Source of the DNA: CAXMQZ01 sp963719055
Lineage (GTDB): Bacteria > Acidobacteriota > Thermoanaerobaculia > Multivoradales > JAHEKO01
Length of the DNA: 64,000 bases
Direction of reading: 5' to 3'
NCBI GenBank assembly: GCA_963719055.1
Contig: CAVRAU010000001.1
Span: forward strand, 124,001-188,000
Below are positions 45,108-54,489 of the stretch, one piece after another (position 1 is the first letter of the stretch; each line of letters opens with the position of its first letter). The notes beneath the pieces are model-generated. The model was not told the DNA's origin, made no database searches, and saw only the letters and a list, made by a program, of their open reading frames with translations. A program made the position numbers and the translations under genes.

Positions 45108-48050
45108 ATGTCCGGGTGGCACTCCAGCAACTACCGACCTCTAGCCTTTCTGCCGTTCATCCTCCTGATAGCGCTGCTCGCTGGATTCGGGGCAGCCCAG
45201 ACGCAGGCCCAGGAAAATGATTTCTGTTTCGAGTGTCACTCGGATCCCGATCTGACCGGGGAGCGCGACGGAGCCGAGATCTCTGTCTTTGTCGACCAGG
45301 CGCCCTTCGAGGAATCGCTCCACGGCGATCTCGAGTGCACTCTGTGCCACGCTGACCTGGACGGTGAGGATTTTCATGACGAGGTCGTCGAACCCGTCGA
45401 TTGCGGCATGTGTCACGACGGGCAGGCCGAGGAACACGGGCGAGGCATCCACAGTCGCTCGCTATCGTGCGCCGGTTGTCACGGGGCACACGAGATCCAA
45501 CCACTGGCAGACGAGCCGGTCCTCTGTGACACCTGTCACCAACGACAGGGCCGGGAACATGCGGCCAGTCTGCATGGGAAAGCGGCACAACGAGGCGACC
45601 CTCTGGCGCCAAGTTGCGCCGACTGTCATGGCGTGCACGAAGTCCTCGGCTCGAGGAATTCGAATTCACCGACCGCGGTCATGAACATCCCTGTCCTCTG
45701 TGGACGTTGCCACCAAGAGGGCTCGGAAGTCACCCAGACTCACGACATCGGGCAAGACCGAATTCTCGAGCACTACTCCATGAGTATCCATGGCGAGGGT
45801 CTTTATAAGCAGGGTCTGACGGTCACTGCGGTCTGCACCTCCTGCCATACCTCCCATTTCATCTTGCCTCACACCGACACGCGATCCAGCATCCACGAAG
45901 ACAACGTAGCGAGTACCTGCGAGCAGTGTCACGCGCAGATCGAAGAGGTCCACCGGCTCGTTATCGAAGGTCGGCTCTGGCGTGAATCACCCGATGTCGT
46001 TCCGGCCTGCGTGGATTGTCATTCACCGCACAAGATCCGCCGCGTCTTTTATCCCGCTACCGCCGCGACCCAGGATTGCTTGCGATGTCATGGCGACCCC
46101 ACTATCGATGCAGGTCGCGAAGCGGAGCCCCGGTCACTGTTCGTCAACGAAGCAGACTATTTCGCCTCAGAGCACGCGGAAAAACCTTGCGCTCAGTGTC
46201 ACACCGGCGTCGACCCCTCGCATGACGAGCGGCCCTGTGCGGCGGATCTGGCACCGGTCGACTGCAGCATTTGTCACGCCCCGGTAGTGCAGGAATTCAA
46301 CGCCAGCACTCACGGCACTCTGTTCGCGGCAGGGGATCCCGACGCACCCAGTTGTCTTTCTTGTCATGACAACCACTACACGCTGAACAAGAACAACCCG
46401 GCTTCCCCCACATTTGCGCAGAACGTGCCCGTGCTTTGCGCCGAGTGTCATCGCGCTGGAGAGCAGGCGGCGGTGCGGATCGAATCCGACGTCGTGGACA
46501 TCGTGCAGAGCTATGTGGATAGCATTCATGGCAAGGGTCTGCTGGAGAGCGGGCTGGTCGTCACGGCCACCTGTGCCGACTGCCACACGGCCCACGGAGA
46601 GCTGCCGCCAGACGATGAGCTCTCCACCGTTCATCCGGCAAACGTCCAGGGGACCTGTGCCAAATGCCACCTCGGTATCGGCGAGATCTTCAAAACCAGC
46701 ATCCACTGGCGCGAAAACAACGACACCGAACGGGACCTGCCCACCTGCAACACCTGTCACAGCTCGCACACGATCAGTCGCTCGGACCTCTCGGACTTTC
46801 GGTTTCAGATGATGACCAATTGTGGCGACTGTCATCAGGAGGAAGCTGAAACGTTCTTCGACACTTTTCACGGCAAGGTCTCGCGCCTGGGCTCTGCCGG
46901 AGCAGCCAAGTGCTACGACTGCCACGGCACCCACGGCATCTTGCCCTCGACGGATCCCGCATCGTCTCTGGGGCGCGACCAGGTGGTCGAGACCTGCGGT
47001 CAGTGCCACGAGGGTTCCCATCGGCGGTTCGCGGGCTATCTGACCCACGCGACGCACCACGATTCCGAGAAGTACCCCTGGCTCTTCTGGTCGTTCTGGT
47101 TCATGACCATCTTGCTCGTGGGCACGTTGACCTTCGCCCTGCTGCACACCCTTGCTTGGCTGGTTCGTCTGTACCTCAGCCGGGACGAATGGAAGGCTCA
47201 CAAGGCGCTGGCGGAGTTCAACCACAAACCGACCTTCCGCAGATTCACCCTTTTCAACCGCATCCTGCACTTCTGGATGGTGGTCAGCTTCTTCACCCTG
47301 GCGCTGACCGGCATGGCTCTCAAGTTCTCCTACATGAGGTGGGCCGAGGCGGTGGCCTGGCTCTCCGGAGGCTTCGCCGGTATGGCCGCCCTCCATCGCG
47401 TGGGAGCCTTCATCCTCTTCGGCGTATTCCTGGGACATCTCTGGTACGTCAGGCACAAGAAGATCTCCGAAGGCAGAACCTGGCTGGACACGATCTATGG
47501 CGAGGACACGATCCTCTTCACCGTCCGCGATTTGAAGGAGGCTGTGCAATCGATTCGCTGGTTCTTCGGGCTCGGTCCCCGTCCCGACTACGGGCGCTAC
47601 ACCTACTGGGAGAAGTTCGACTACTTCGCGGTGCTTTGGGGAATCATCATCATCGGCGGTACGGGCCTGGTTCTCTGGTTCCCTGAGACCTTCACCCACA
47701 TCCTCCCAGGCTGGTCGGTCAACGTGGCCACGATCATCCATAGTGACGAGGCGCTCCTGGCCGTGGGCTTCATCTTCACCATCCATTTCTTCAACACCCA
47801 CTTCCGGCCCGACAAGTTCCCCCTCGACCAGGTCATGTTCCATGGTGCCATGACCCTCGAGGAGCTGGAATACGACAAGCCGGGTGAGTACGAGCGACTG
47901 AAGAAGGCCGGTGAGCTCGATGATCACATCGTCACCTCGCCACGGAAGAACACGGAGCGCATGGCCAAGTTCGGTGGCTTCCTGGCCCTGGCCATCGGCC
48001 TCACCCTGATCGCTCTCATCATCTTCACGATGCTTTTCGGCTATCGGTAG
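45108..48050 (+). CDS. 21-haem cytochrome c fused to a membrane cytochrome b domain
   Basis: A 980-residue protein with a signal peptide (FLPFILLIALLAGFGAAQTQAQ) and 21 CxxCH motifs between residues about 40 and 632 (first CFECH, last CGQCH). The C-terminal third (from about 657) has membrane helices with conserved His (FNRILHFWMVVSFFTLALTG, LHRVGAFILFGVFLGHLW, HSDEALLAVGFIFTIHFFNTHF), as in cytochrome b561/NapC-linked quinol oxidoreductases. Two haem blocks are tandem duplicates 247 residues apart (NIPVLCGRCH and NVPVLCAECH, both ending with WRE). GGAGGAG precedes the ATG. It probably carries electrons between the quinone pool and periplasmic acceptors. Interpro-type searches should place the b domain. 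Confidence 0.9.
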   Translation: MSGWHSSNYRPLAFLPFILLIALLAGFGAAQTQAQENDFCFECHSDPDLTGERDGAEISVFVDQAPFEESLHGDLECTLCHADLDGEDFHDEVVEPVDCGMCHDGQAEEHGRGIHSRSLSCAGCHGAHEIQPLADEPVLCDTCHQRQGREHAASLHGKAAQRGDPLAPSCADCHGVHEVLGSRNSNSPTAVMNIPVLCGRCHQEGSEVTQTHDIGQDRILEHYSMSIHGEGLYKQGLTVTAVCTSCHTSHFILPHTDTRSSIHEDNVASTCEQCHAQIEEVHRLVIEGRLWRESPDVVPACVDCHSPHKIRRVFYPATAATQDCLRCHGDPTIDAGREAEPRSLFVNEADYFASEHAEKPCAQCHTGVDPSHDERPCAADLAPVDCSICHAPVVQEFNASTHGTLFAAGDPDAPSCLSCHDNHYTLNKNNPASPTFAQNVPVLCAECHRAGEQAAVRIESDVVDIVQSYVDSIHGKGLLESGLVVTATCADCHTAHGELPPDDELSTVHPANVQGTCAKCHLGIGEIFKTSIHWRENNDTERDLPTCNTCHSSHTISRSDLSDFRFQMMTNCGDCHQEEAETFFDTFHGKVSRLGSAGAAKCYDCHGTHGILPSTDPASSLGRDQVVETCGQCHEGSHRRFAGYLTHATHHDSEKYPWLFWSFWFMTILLVGTLTFALLHTLAWLVRLYLSRDEWKAHKALAEFNHKPTFRRFTLFNRILHFWMVVSFFTLALTGMALKFSYMRWAEAVAWLSGGFAGMAALHRVGAFILFGVFLGHLWYVRHKKISEGRTWLDTIYGEDTILFTVRDLKEAVQSIRWFFGLGPRPDYGRYTYWEKFDYFAVLWGIIIIGGTGLVLWFPETFTHILPGWSVNVATIIHSDEALLAVGFIFTIHFFNTHFRPDKFPLDQVMFHGAMTLEELEYDKPGEYERLKKAGELDDHIVTSPRKNTERMAKFGGFLALAIGLTLIALIIFTMLFGYR

Positions 48051-48126
48051 GACCTCAAGGCAATCGACCGATTAACCAACGGCCGGCGATTCGGAGCGAC
48101 TCTTGAGGTCGTCTTGGGGACTCTGC

Positions 48127-48154
48127 AATGAAGCGGCCGGTCTCCGTGCCGGCC
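48127..48154 (-). repeat. 27-bp palindromic repeat, reverse orientation
   Basis: AAGCGGCCGGTCTCCGTGCC followed by GGCC is the reverse complement of the dispersed unit GGCCGGCACGGAGACCGGCC plus GCTTCA. It lies in the gap after the 21-haem gene, close to copy 2 of the 300-bp element. Confidence 0.75.
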
Positions 48155-48193
48155 GAATCCGCTGATGTGATCAAGATCGACTGAGGACCTAGA

Positions 48194-48493
48194 AGCTCGT
48201 AGTTCCTTCTCCCCCTCCCGTCCCCTTCTGATGATCAAACGAGATCGCAAGCGTCTCAAAAGGACGTTATGGGTCCTCTGACATGTGGCCTCTGGAGGAG
48301 CCGCTACGACAGCCTCAGAAAACGAGGTTGATCCGAGGCGACGCAAGCGGAAGCGAGCGCCACCCTTCGCATTCCCACTAGCGCGAGATGTTCACTGGCA
48401 GAGGACCCATGACGGCCTGCCAAGACGCTGGCCTCTACGCCTCCTATGCGGTCGCCGACAGGTGCCCCTCGACAGCACCATGATGGATCGCGC
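48194..48493. repeat. Dispersed ~300-bp element, copy 2, with 12-bp inverted repeats
   Basis: It matches 30587-30890 in the same orientation. ATGGGTCCTCTG at 48269-48280 and CAGAGGACCCAT at 48399-48410 are identical to those of copy 1 and 118 bases apart. The internal reading frame resembles that of copy 1 (MASGGAA.TASE, then RRRKRKRAPPFAF) but has many amino-acid changes. The gap 48051-48629 holds no gene beyond this element and the palindromic repeats. Confidence 0.75.
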
Positions 48494-48514
48494 GGACGTC
48501 AGAGCAAGACAAGC

Positions 48515-48635
48515 GGCCGGCGCAGAGGCCGGCCGCTTCAAACTAGCGCTCGATGTCGATAGCGCAACTTCGGCCGGCGCAGAGGTCGGCCGCTTCAATG
48601 GAGAGAATCCGAGATCGCTCCGCCGGCCGCTACAA
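48515..48635. repeat. Two full and one partial 27-bp palindromic repeats
   Basis: Units start at 48515 and 48572 (GGCCGGCGCAGAGG(C/T)CGG plus CCGCTTCAA), and a partial unit (CCGGCCGCTACAA) ends at 48635. The partial unit contains CTA at 48630-48632, which is the stop codon of the minus-strand membrane protein gene. Confidence 0.85.
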
Positions 48636-50780
48636 GTCAGCGTTCAGGTGACGCGCCAGGGCTTCGTGGTTGACGCGGGCGAGGAGGAAGTGGTCATTGC
48701 CCATGGTGATCTCGATCTCGAAGATCTGGGGCAGATCCAGCATCCACCGGTGCTCGATGTTGGCGGGTCCCAGGGCTACCACACGGTCGATGCGCTCCTG
48801 CTGGAGTCTGGACAGCCAGGCCGAGCGATCGGCGGTGTCCACCAGCGCTTGTCGATCGCGGTAGGAGACCAGGCGACCCTCGAGAGTGACCGGCACGTAG
48901 AGCACTTCATTCTGCAGCCACGGCCCCAACAGCGCACCACGAAACCAATTGTGGCCGGTGAGGCCATCGAATCCCGCTGTCGCAGCGACTCGTTGCGGGC
49001 CCGTTTCATCGAGGCGCTGCCAGATCGGCCAGGCGGAGACAGGTGGCGCACCGTGAAAATCGAGAAGCTGACGTTCTGCGAAGAGTCTGTAGGCGTCGTA
49101 CCGATACCTTTCTCTCACACCGATGATGGCCACGAGTACCAGGCTGATCACAATAGGCAACGACAGCCATAGTGGCAGCCACCTCTTCCGCCACCGAATC
49201 AAGAACACCGCCAGGGCGATGACCAGGCCCACCAGGATCGCCACCTGTAGAGTCGCCAGTCCCTGCTGCGGAGGCCAGCCCCTGCGTGCGTAGACCAGGT
49301 ATTCGATCACCAGGACCGGCACCAGGAGACCCCGTAACAAGATCGGCGGAGCGAGACTGCTGGCCACCATCAGACCGGCCAAGCTGGGCACCAAAAACCG
49401 CCCCATCATCAGGGTCCACCAGACGATCATGGAGCTGTTGCGCGGACTGAAGAAGCTGGCGATCGTCAGCCCCGCACCCGCGACCACCCAGAGCAGGAAC
49501 CATCGCCCACGCCCGGTTTTGGCTAACTGCACCGCCCCGATACAGCCCAGAGCCACCAGCACCGCTCCCAGGAACCCCACGTTCAGAAAAGGATCGAGGG
49601 GGAAGAGATTGAAGAGCAGAGCCCTGCCGGCCCGGGCCAATTCCGGGACTGTCGCCCCTTCTCCGTATTTGCCCAGAATCCAGGAATGTTGCTCGTTGAA
49701 GGGCAGAGACTCCAAGATCTCGAAAGGATAGAAGGGAGAACCTCGCTTCACCCAGTTGAAGATCAGGTTGGGAGCGGCCACCATGACGCCGACGATAAAG
49801 GCCACCAGCTGCCACGGGCGACGCCAACGCAGGGAGTGCCAAGTCAGGATGAGCACCGCCGATACCAGCAGGGGCAGAAAAGACATCTTGACCAGCAGTC
49901 CCAGCCCACAGCTGGCGCCAACGAGAAGTGATGCGGCAGTGCCAGGATCAACACTACCGTGAGGCTCCGCATCGGGTTGCGATCGCAAGAAGAACAGAAG
50001 GAACAGGGAGGCCAACAAGACCATTGCCAGCACGGCATTGTCCACGTAGGCCGTGCTGATCTGGCTGATCTGGCAGGGAAGAGCCGCAATCGCCGTGGCG
50101 ACGATGAGCGCCGCGGTGCGGTCCTGATCGAGCTCTCGAACCACCGAATAGGCCGCGAGCCAGACAAGGCACCAAAGAGCCACTGCGCCGAACGGCACCA
50201 GCACGTCTCCGGTTCCCCAGACGAGCGTCCACGCCCAGATCAGGTCGCCGCCCCACGGGAAGAACTCGTAGTAGGTCCAGGCATCAGGCGCGGGTTCCAG
50301 GACAATTCCGCCGTTCTGCACCCACCGGCCGGCTCGAAACAGGTGATAGGTGAAATCGTCCCAACCCAGGGCCGGTGTCGCCAGCGTGCGCCACATGCGG
50401 ACGATGATGTGGATTCCGACCAGGCCAAGACTCGCGGCTACCCATTTGGAGCGCCTCAGTTCCTGCCATAGCTCACCCGCCTCTTCCCGGATCTCCGTCA
50501 GACCTCGAGTCAGTCGCTGCAACACCTCCGAGCGCCAATGCAGGAAAGCTGGAATCGCCACGGCGGCAAACAGCGGCAGAATCACCCAGGGTCGGAAGAC
50601 ACCGAGCAGCGCCAGGCCCTCGAACACCCAGGCCATCCACCAGTAGCCGAGGCAGAGACCCCCGACAACACGCATGGTGATCCTGGTGTCCGGGAAGAGT
50701 CGATCGGCGATGACAAAGGTCCCCGCCCAGCAACAGACCGCGACCCCGAGCGCAGCGAAAAGACCGATCAGGATGGTCAT
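48630..50780 (-). CDS. Large multi-pass membrane protein, glycosyltransferase 39-like
   Basis: A 716-residue protein with about a dozen hydrophobic helices and a soluble C-terminal part. The short loop TPALGWDDFTYHLFRAGRWVQ with Asp-Asp after the first helices, and the loop YYEFFPWGGDLIWA, resemble the substrate loops of GT-C-type glycosyltransferases, which use polyprenyl-linked sugars. No family is certain. The ATG is at 50780, divergent from the NapC-like cytochrome gene. The stop TAG lies inside a 27-bp repeat unit, so its last residues may come from the repeat. Confidence 0.7.
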   Translation of the reverse strand: MTILIGLFAALGVAVCCWAGTFVIADRLFPDTRITMRVVGGLCLGYWWMAWVFEGLALLGVFRPWVILPLFAAVAIPAFLHWRSEVLQRLTRGLTEIREEAGELWQELRRSKWVAASLGLVGIHIIVRMWRTLATPALGWDDFTYHLFRAGRWVQNGGIVLEPAPDAWTYYEFFPWGGDLIWAWTLVWGTGDVLVPFGAVALWCLVWLAAYSVVRELDQDRTAALIVATAIAALPCQISQISTAYVDNAVLAMVLLASLFLLFFLRSQPDAEPHGSVDPGTAASLLVGASCGLGLLVKMSFLPLLVSAVLILTWHSLRWRRPWQLVAFIVGVMVAAPNLIFNWVKRGSPFYPFEILESLPFNEQHSWILGKYGEGATVPELARAGRALLFNLFPLDPFLNVGFLGAVLVALGCIGAVQLAKTGRGRWFLLWVVAGAGLTIASFFSPRNSSMIVWWTLMMGRFLVPSLAGLMVASSLAPPILLRGLLVPVLVIEYLVYARRGWPPQQGLATLQVAILVGLVIALAVFLIRWRKRWLPLWLSLPIVISLVLVAIIGVRERYRYDAYRLFAERQLLDFHGAPPVSAWPIWQRLDETGPQRVAATAGFDGLTGHNWFRGALLGPWLQNEVLYVPVTLEGRLVSYRDRQALVDTADRSAWLSRLQQERIDRVVALGPANIEHRWMLDLPQIFEIEITMGNDHFLLARVNHEALARHLNADL

Positions 50781-50925
50781 CGAAGTGAAAGTCTACTGGA
50801 CCCCTTCAGGTATCGCTTGAGCGACTGTGTGTTGTAGAGTCACACTGCCTCGATTCTCGACGAGGAATCCTCTCGGCCTCACTGAATCCGAATCAGTCGT
50901 CCCCTGCTCTGGATGGAGATTTCCC

Positions 50926-52347
50926 ATGAAGTTCTCAGTTCAAGCTCTCACCCGTAGCCCCATCAGCTTGATCGGCGTGGCTGTCGCTACCGCCAGCTCG
51001 ATGCTCATCGTCACGCTGATCTTACTGACGTTCTTTGGGATGAAGGGTGGCCCGTATCTGGGCATCCTGGCCTTTGTCATTTTGCCCATCATCTTCGTCG
51101 CCGGGTTGATCTTGATCCCCATCGGGATCCGCATCTCCCGTAACAAGGCGCGCAAGCTGGCCGCCAAGGGAGCCAAAGCACCCGATCCCTTCCCCATCAT
51201 CAACCTGAACCTGGCCGGGACCCGCCGGATCGTACTGATTGTCCTTCTGCTCACCATCGTCAACGTCGTGATCCTTTCGGTGGCCACATTCGAAGCCGTC
51301 GAGGTAATGGAGACCAACGAGTTCTGTGGTACCACCTGTCACACCGTGATGGAACCCGAGTGGACGGCCTACCAAGGATCGCCTCATTCCAGGGTGAACT
51401 GCACGGACTGCCATATCGGACCCGGTGCCAACTGGTTCGTCAAGTCCAAGCTATCCGGCACCTACCAGCTCATCGCGGTGACCTTCGATCTCTATCCGAG
51501 ACCGATACCCACACCCGTTCACAACCTCCGTCCGGCGCGGGATACCTGCGAGCAGTGCCACTGGCCCACCAAGTTCGTCGGCAACAAGATGAAGGTTCGG
51601 ACCCACTACGACACGGATGAGGAAAGCACCGAGTTGATCACGGCCCTGTTGCTCAAGGTCGGCGGTCTGAAGGGCGACTCGTCCGAGGGCATCCATTGGC
51701 ATGTCGACCCGGGTGTCGAGATCCGGTACGCCTCGGACGAGACCCGCGAAAAGATCTACGATGTGGAGCTGACCCTGCCTGACGGGACGACCAAGCTGTA
51801 CCGGAGCCCCGAGGAGCCAGAAGACGGCGAACAGGTCGTTGAATCACGCTTGATGGACTGTGTGGACTGCCACAACCGTCCTACCCACGTGTATCAGTTG
51901 CCCGAACAAGGTGTCGACGATGCGATCCTCAAGGGCACCATTTCACGGACCCTGCCTTTCATTCGCAAGCAGGCCGTCAAGGCCCTACAGGGCGAATTCG
52001 CTTCTCGGGAAGAGGCCCAGGCTGGGATCGAAAGTCTCCTGGCGGGTTTCTACCGCGAGAATGGAACCGTCCTGACGGCCCAGCAGAATGCCGCCCTCGA
52101 GCAGGCCGTAGAGGGCCTGACCGACATCTGGTCCAAGAATGTCTTCCCGAAGATGAACGTGTCCTGGGGCACTTATCCCGATCACATCGGGCACGAACAG
52201 TCTCCGGGGTGCTTTCGGTGTCACAACGATGAGCACGCGACTGCGGAAGGCGAGGTCATCTCAGGCGACTGCGACACGTGTCACGCCCTCCTCGCCATGG
52301 AGGAGGAACGGTCCGAGGCTCTCGAGTCTCTGGGACTCGATCTCTAG
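50926..52347 (+). CDS. NapC/NirT-like quinol-linked multihaem cytochrome c
   Basis: A 473-residue membrane cytochrome. Three N-terminal hydrophobic stretches (including ILVTLILLTFF-like 60-80 and IVLIVLLLTIVNVVILSVAT) precede the haem part. Haem sites: a CX3CH motif in EFCGTTCHTVMEPEW, then CTDCH, CEQCH, CVDCH, CFRCH and CDTCH. The block SPHSRVNCTDCHIGPGANWF is typical of a widespread NapC/NirT-like family in which the CX3CH form is normal. These proteins oxidise quinol and feed periplasmic cytochromes. It faces the 11-haem gene (convergent, 15 bases apart) and is divergent from the membrane protein at 50780. Confidence 0.9.
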   Translation: MKFSVQALTRSPISLIGVAVATASSMLIVTLILLTFFGMKGGPYLGILAFVILPIIFVAGLILIPIGIRISRNKARKLAAKGAKAPDPFPIINLNLAGTRRIVLIVLLLTIVNVVILSVATFEAVEVMETNEFCGTTCHTVMEPEWTAYQGSPHSRVNCTDCHIGPGANWFVKSKLSGTYQLIAVTFDLYPRPIPTPVHNLRPARDTCEQCHWPTKFVGNKMKVRTHYDTDEESTELITALLLKVGGLKGDSSEGIHWHVDPGVEIRYASDETREKIYDVELTLPDGTTKLYRSPEEPEDGEQVVESRLMDCVDCHNRPTHVYQLPEQGVDDAILKGTISRTLPFIRKQAVKALQGEFASREEAQAGIESLLAGFYRENGTVLTAQQNAALEQAVEGLTDIWSKNVFPKMNVSWGTYPDHIGHEQSPGCFRCHNDEHATAEGEVISGDCDTCHALLAMEEERSEALESLGLDL

Positions 52348-52362
52348 GCCGAGCGCCGACGT

Positions 52363-54297
52363 CTACCGCTCGAAGCGTGAATCCCCAGGAGCCTCTTCTT
52401 CGTCGGGGCCTAAACGTTCATGCTCTCGACCGGGGGCCGACCGACCCGTCAACCAGGCCGAGTCCACGGGATAGACGACCGGATCGAAAATCACCGCGTA
52501 GAAGTGCCAGACCAAGATCGACAGACCGGCTAGCACCGCTTCCCAGAAGTGGATGGTTGTCGACAGATCCATCACCCAGGAAGGGAACCAACGCAGCATG
52601 AAATCCTCGAACCACAAGGCAAACCCCGTCGCTGTCATGACCAGAGTGCCCCACACCACACCACCGTACTCCATCTTCTCGGGATAGCCGACCCAGGGTG
52701 CCTTCGGCGGCTCCTGCCGGCGGCCGAAAAAGTACTCCGTGCGCTCCTTGAGCTCGCGCAGATCCCCGGTCCCCGGGATGAATCGCCAAATGCAGGCTCG
52801 GGCCTTCCTGTCCATCGCCAGGTGGATCATGTGAACCACTGCCGAGGCCACCATCACGAGAGCAGCAATACGATGGATCCAGCCGCGAACATCGTAGGTC
52901 TCCTCCCAAGTTTGGAGCGGAATCGCCCACCAGGCTTCTGGATAGGTCAGTGCAAAACCGCTGTAGGTCAGTACCACGAAGCTGCCTGCCATGAGCGCGT
53001 GAGCCAGGCGAAAGCCGAAAGACATCCGTACGCGGTTCGGCACCTCTGAGGCCAGGGGCCGGACTGGCGGCAGCTTGGTCTTGCGGTAGAGATCGAAGCT
53101 GTTGTGAAACAGCATGAATCCGACGACTGCCGCGATCGTCCAGACATACAGGGTCCGAACCAAGGAGACCAGAAAGTGCTCCGCCTCGGTGTCCAACACA
53201 TGAACCGGACCGATGGCGAATCTCTTACCCGCCCCGGGGTGGCACTGACCGCAAGTTTCATCGAGGTTGGCCGGGTTGGTGTGGGCCGCCGGATTGCTGG
53301 AGGGCAGGATATCGTGGACACCATGACAAGAGGCGCAGTTGGCGACCTTGGCGATCCCAAAACGAGACGCGAGACCGTGGTAGCTCTCTTCATACGAAGG
53401 GACCTTCTCGGCTGAGAGACCATATTTCTGGTTCAGCTTCACGTCCGCGTGACAGCGCTCACAAGTGAGCTTGGGAATATTGGTGGGATAAACGGGAGAG
53501 TCTCTGCGTGTAGGCTCGAGGATACGATGCTCTCCATGGCAGTCGGTACAGACTGGAGACTCCCGGACCCCCTGCGCTGCCGCGACACCGTGGACACTCC
53601 TGTCGTATTGTGCGGCGATCTCGGCGTGACATTCACTACAGGTGCGTGAGATGTGCTCGTGGTGGACCGAGGACTGAGGGTCCGACGACCGCAGGATCAA
53701 ATGGCTGCCATGGCAGTCCGAGCAAGTAGCCGCGTTCTCTCCCCGTACCAGCGCCCGCGAGTGGACGCTGTCGGTATAGCTCTCCATGGGCAGCACCAGA
53801 TGGATATTCTCTCGCTCCGCTAATTCGGCGCTCGAATGGCACGCTCCGCAAAGCTCTGGCTGCCGCAGGTGATGGGTGGGTGATTCCGGGTCCTCACTCG
53901 AGAGCAGCTCGTGCCCGGGGCCATGGCACCCACTACACCCCGTGACCAGCGGGTCGCCGGACTCCTGCATGAAACCGTGGACGCTTTGCGTGTACTCCTC
54001 CACCGCGTCGTCATGACACGACAGGCACTCGACGCCGTAGATTTCATCAGGATGCGGCAACTCTTCTCCGCCTGGGTGGCAATCGACGCATTCCAGGAAT
54101 CCGTGCACCGAAGCGGCGACGACATCCTCATCCACTTCGTGGCACTCGAGACAAGTCTCCTGGGCTCGAGCACCCGAACCGATAAGGATCGAGACCACGG
54201 CAAACAACAATAGGCCGGTCGGCATCGGACCTGTCGCCAACCGGAGCGAACTCGTCGGGCCATCATCGACCTGGTGCGAAGCTTTCCATCTCCTCAT
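52363..54297 (-). CDS. 11-haem cytochrome c fused to a membrane cytochrome b domain
   Basis: A 644-residue protein with a signal peptide (LLLFAVVSILIGSGARAQE), eleven CxxCH motifs (CLECH near residue 49 to CGQCH near 395) and a C-terminal cytochrome b part with His-rich membrane helices (FGFRLAHALMAGSFVVLTYSG, WIHRIAALVMVASAVVHMIHL, TTIHFWEAVLAGLSILVWHF). Its architecture is the same as that of the 21-haem protein at 45108, but shorter, so the two are probably paralogues. ATG 54297 has GGAGA upstream. It lies downstream of the CydA-like pair on the same strand, separated by a strong hairpin. Confidence 0.9.
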   Translation of the reverse strand: MRRWKASHQVDDGPTSSLRLATGPMPTGLLLFAVVSILIGSGARAQETCLECHEVDEDVVAASVHGFLECVDCHPGGEELPHPDEIYGVECLSCHDDAVEEYTQSVHGFMQESGDPLVTGCSGCHGPGHELLSSEDPESPTHHLRQPELCGACHSSAELAERENIHLVLPMESYTDSVHSRALVRGENAATCSDCHGSHLILRSSDPQSSVHHEHISRTCSECHAEIAAQYDRSVHGVAAAQGVRESPVCTDCHGEHRILEPTRRDSPVYPTNIPKLTCERCHADVKLNQKYGLSAEKVPSYEESYHGLASRFGIAKVANCASCHGVHDILPSSNPAAHTNPANLDETCGQCHPGAGKRFAIGPVHVLDTEAEHFLVSLVRTLYVWTIAAVVGFMLFHNSFDLYRKTKLPPVRPLASEVPNRVRMSFGFRLAHALMAGSFVVLTYSGFALTYPEAWWAIPLQTWEETYDVRGWIHRIAALVMVASAVVHMIHLAMDRKARACIWRFIPGTGDLRELKERTEYFFGRRQEPPKAPWVGYPEKMEYGGVVWGTLVMTATGFALWFEDFMLRWFPSWVMDLSTTIHFWEAVLAGLSILVWHFYAVIFDPVVYPVDSAWLTGRSAPGREHERLGPDEEEAPGDSRFER

Positions 54298-54342
54298 GGG
54301 GAGATCTCCTATCTGCGGCGAAGCGGCGCCAAGGAAACGGAG

Positions 54343-54365
54343 GGCCGACCCCAAGGGGGTCGGCC
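54343..54365. other. Perfect 10-bp hairpin in the leader of the 11-haem gene
   Basis: GGCCGACCCC at 54343-54352 pairs with GGGGTCGGCC at 54356-54365 around the loop AAG. Outer complementary stretches CGGAGGG (near 54338) and CCCTCCG (near 54390) could extend it. There is no T-run in either direction, so it may be an RNA stabiliser or attenuator between the CydA-like pair and the 11-haem gene, or a terminator of another kind. Confidence 0.5.
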
Positions 54366-54489
54366 ACTCTCCTCCCCCCCGCGCTTGTTCCCTCCGTATT
54401 GAGTCTGCTTCATCGATGGTCCCCCACCAACATCCTTTGGGGCGGACTTCTCGGCTATCCCAACAGGTAGGTCGCGGCCTACCCCGACC

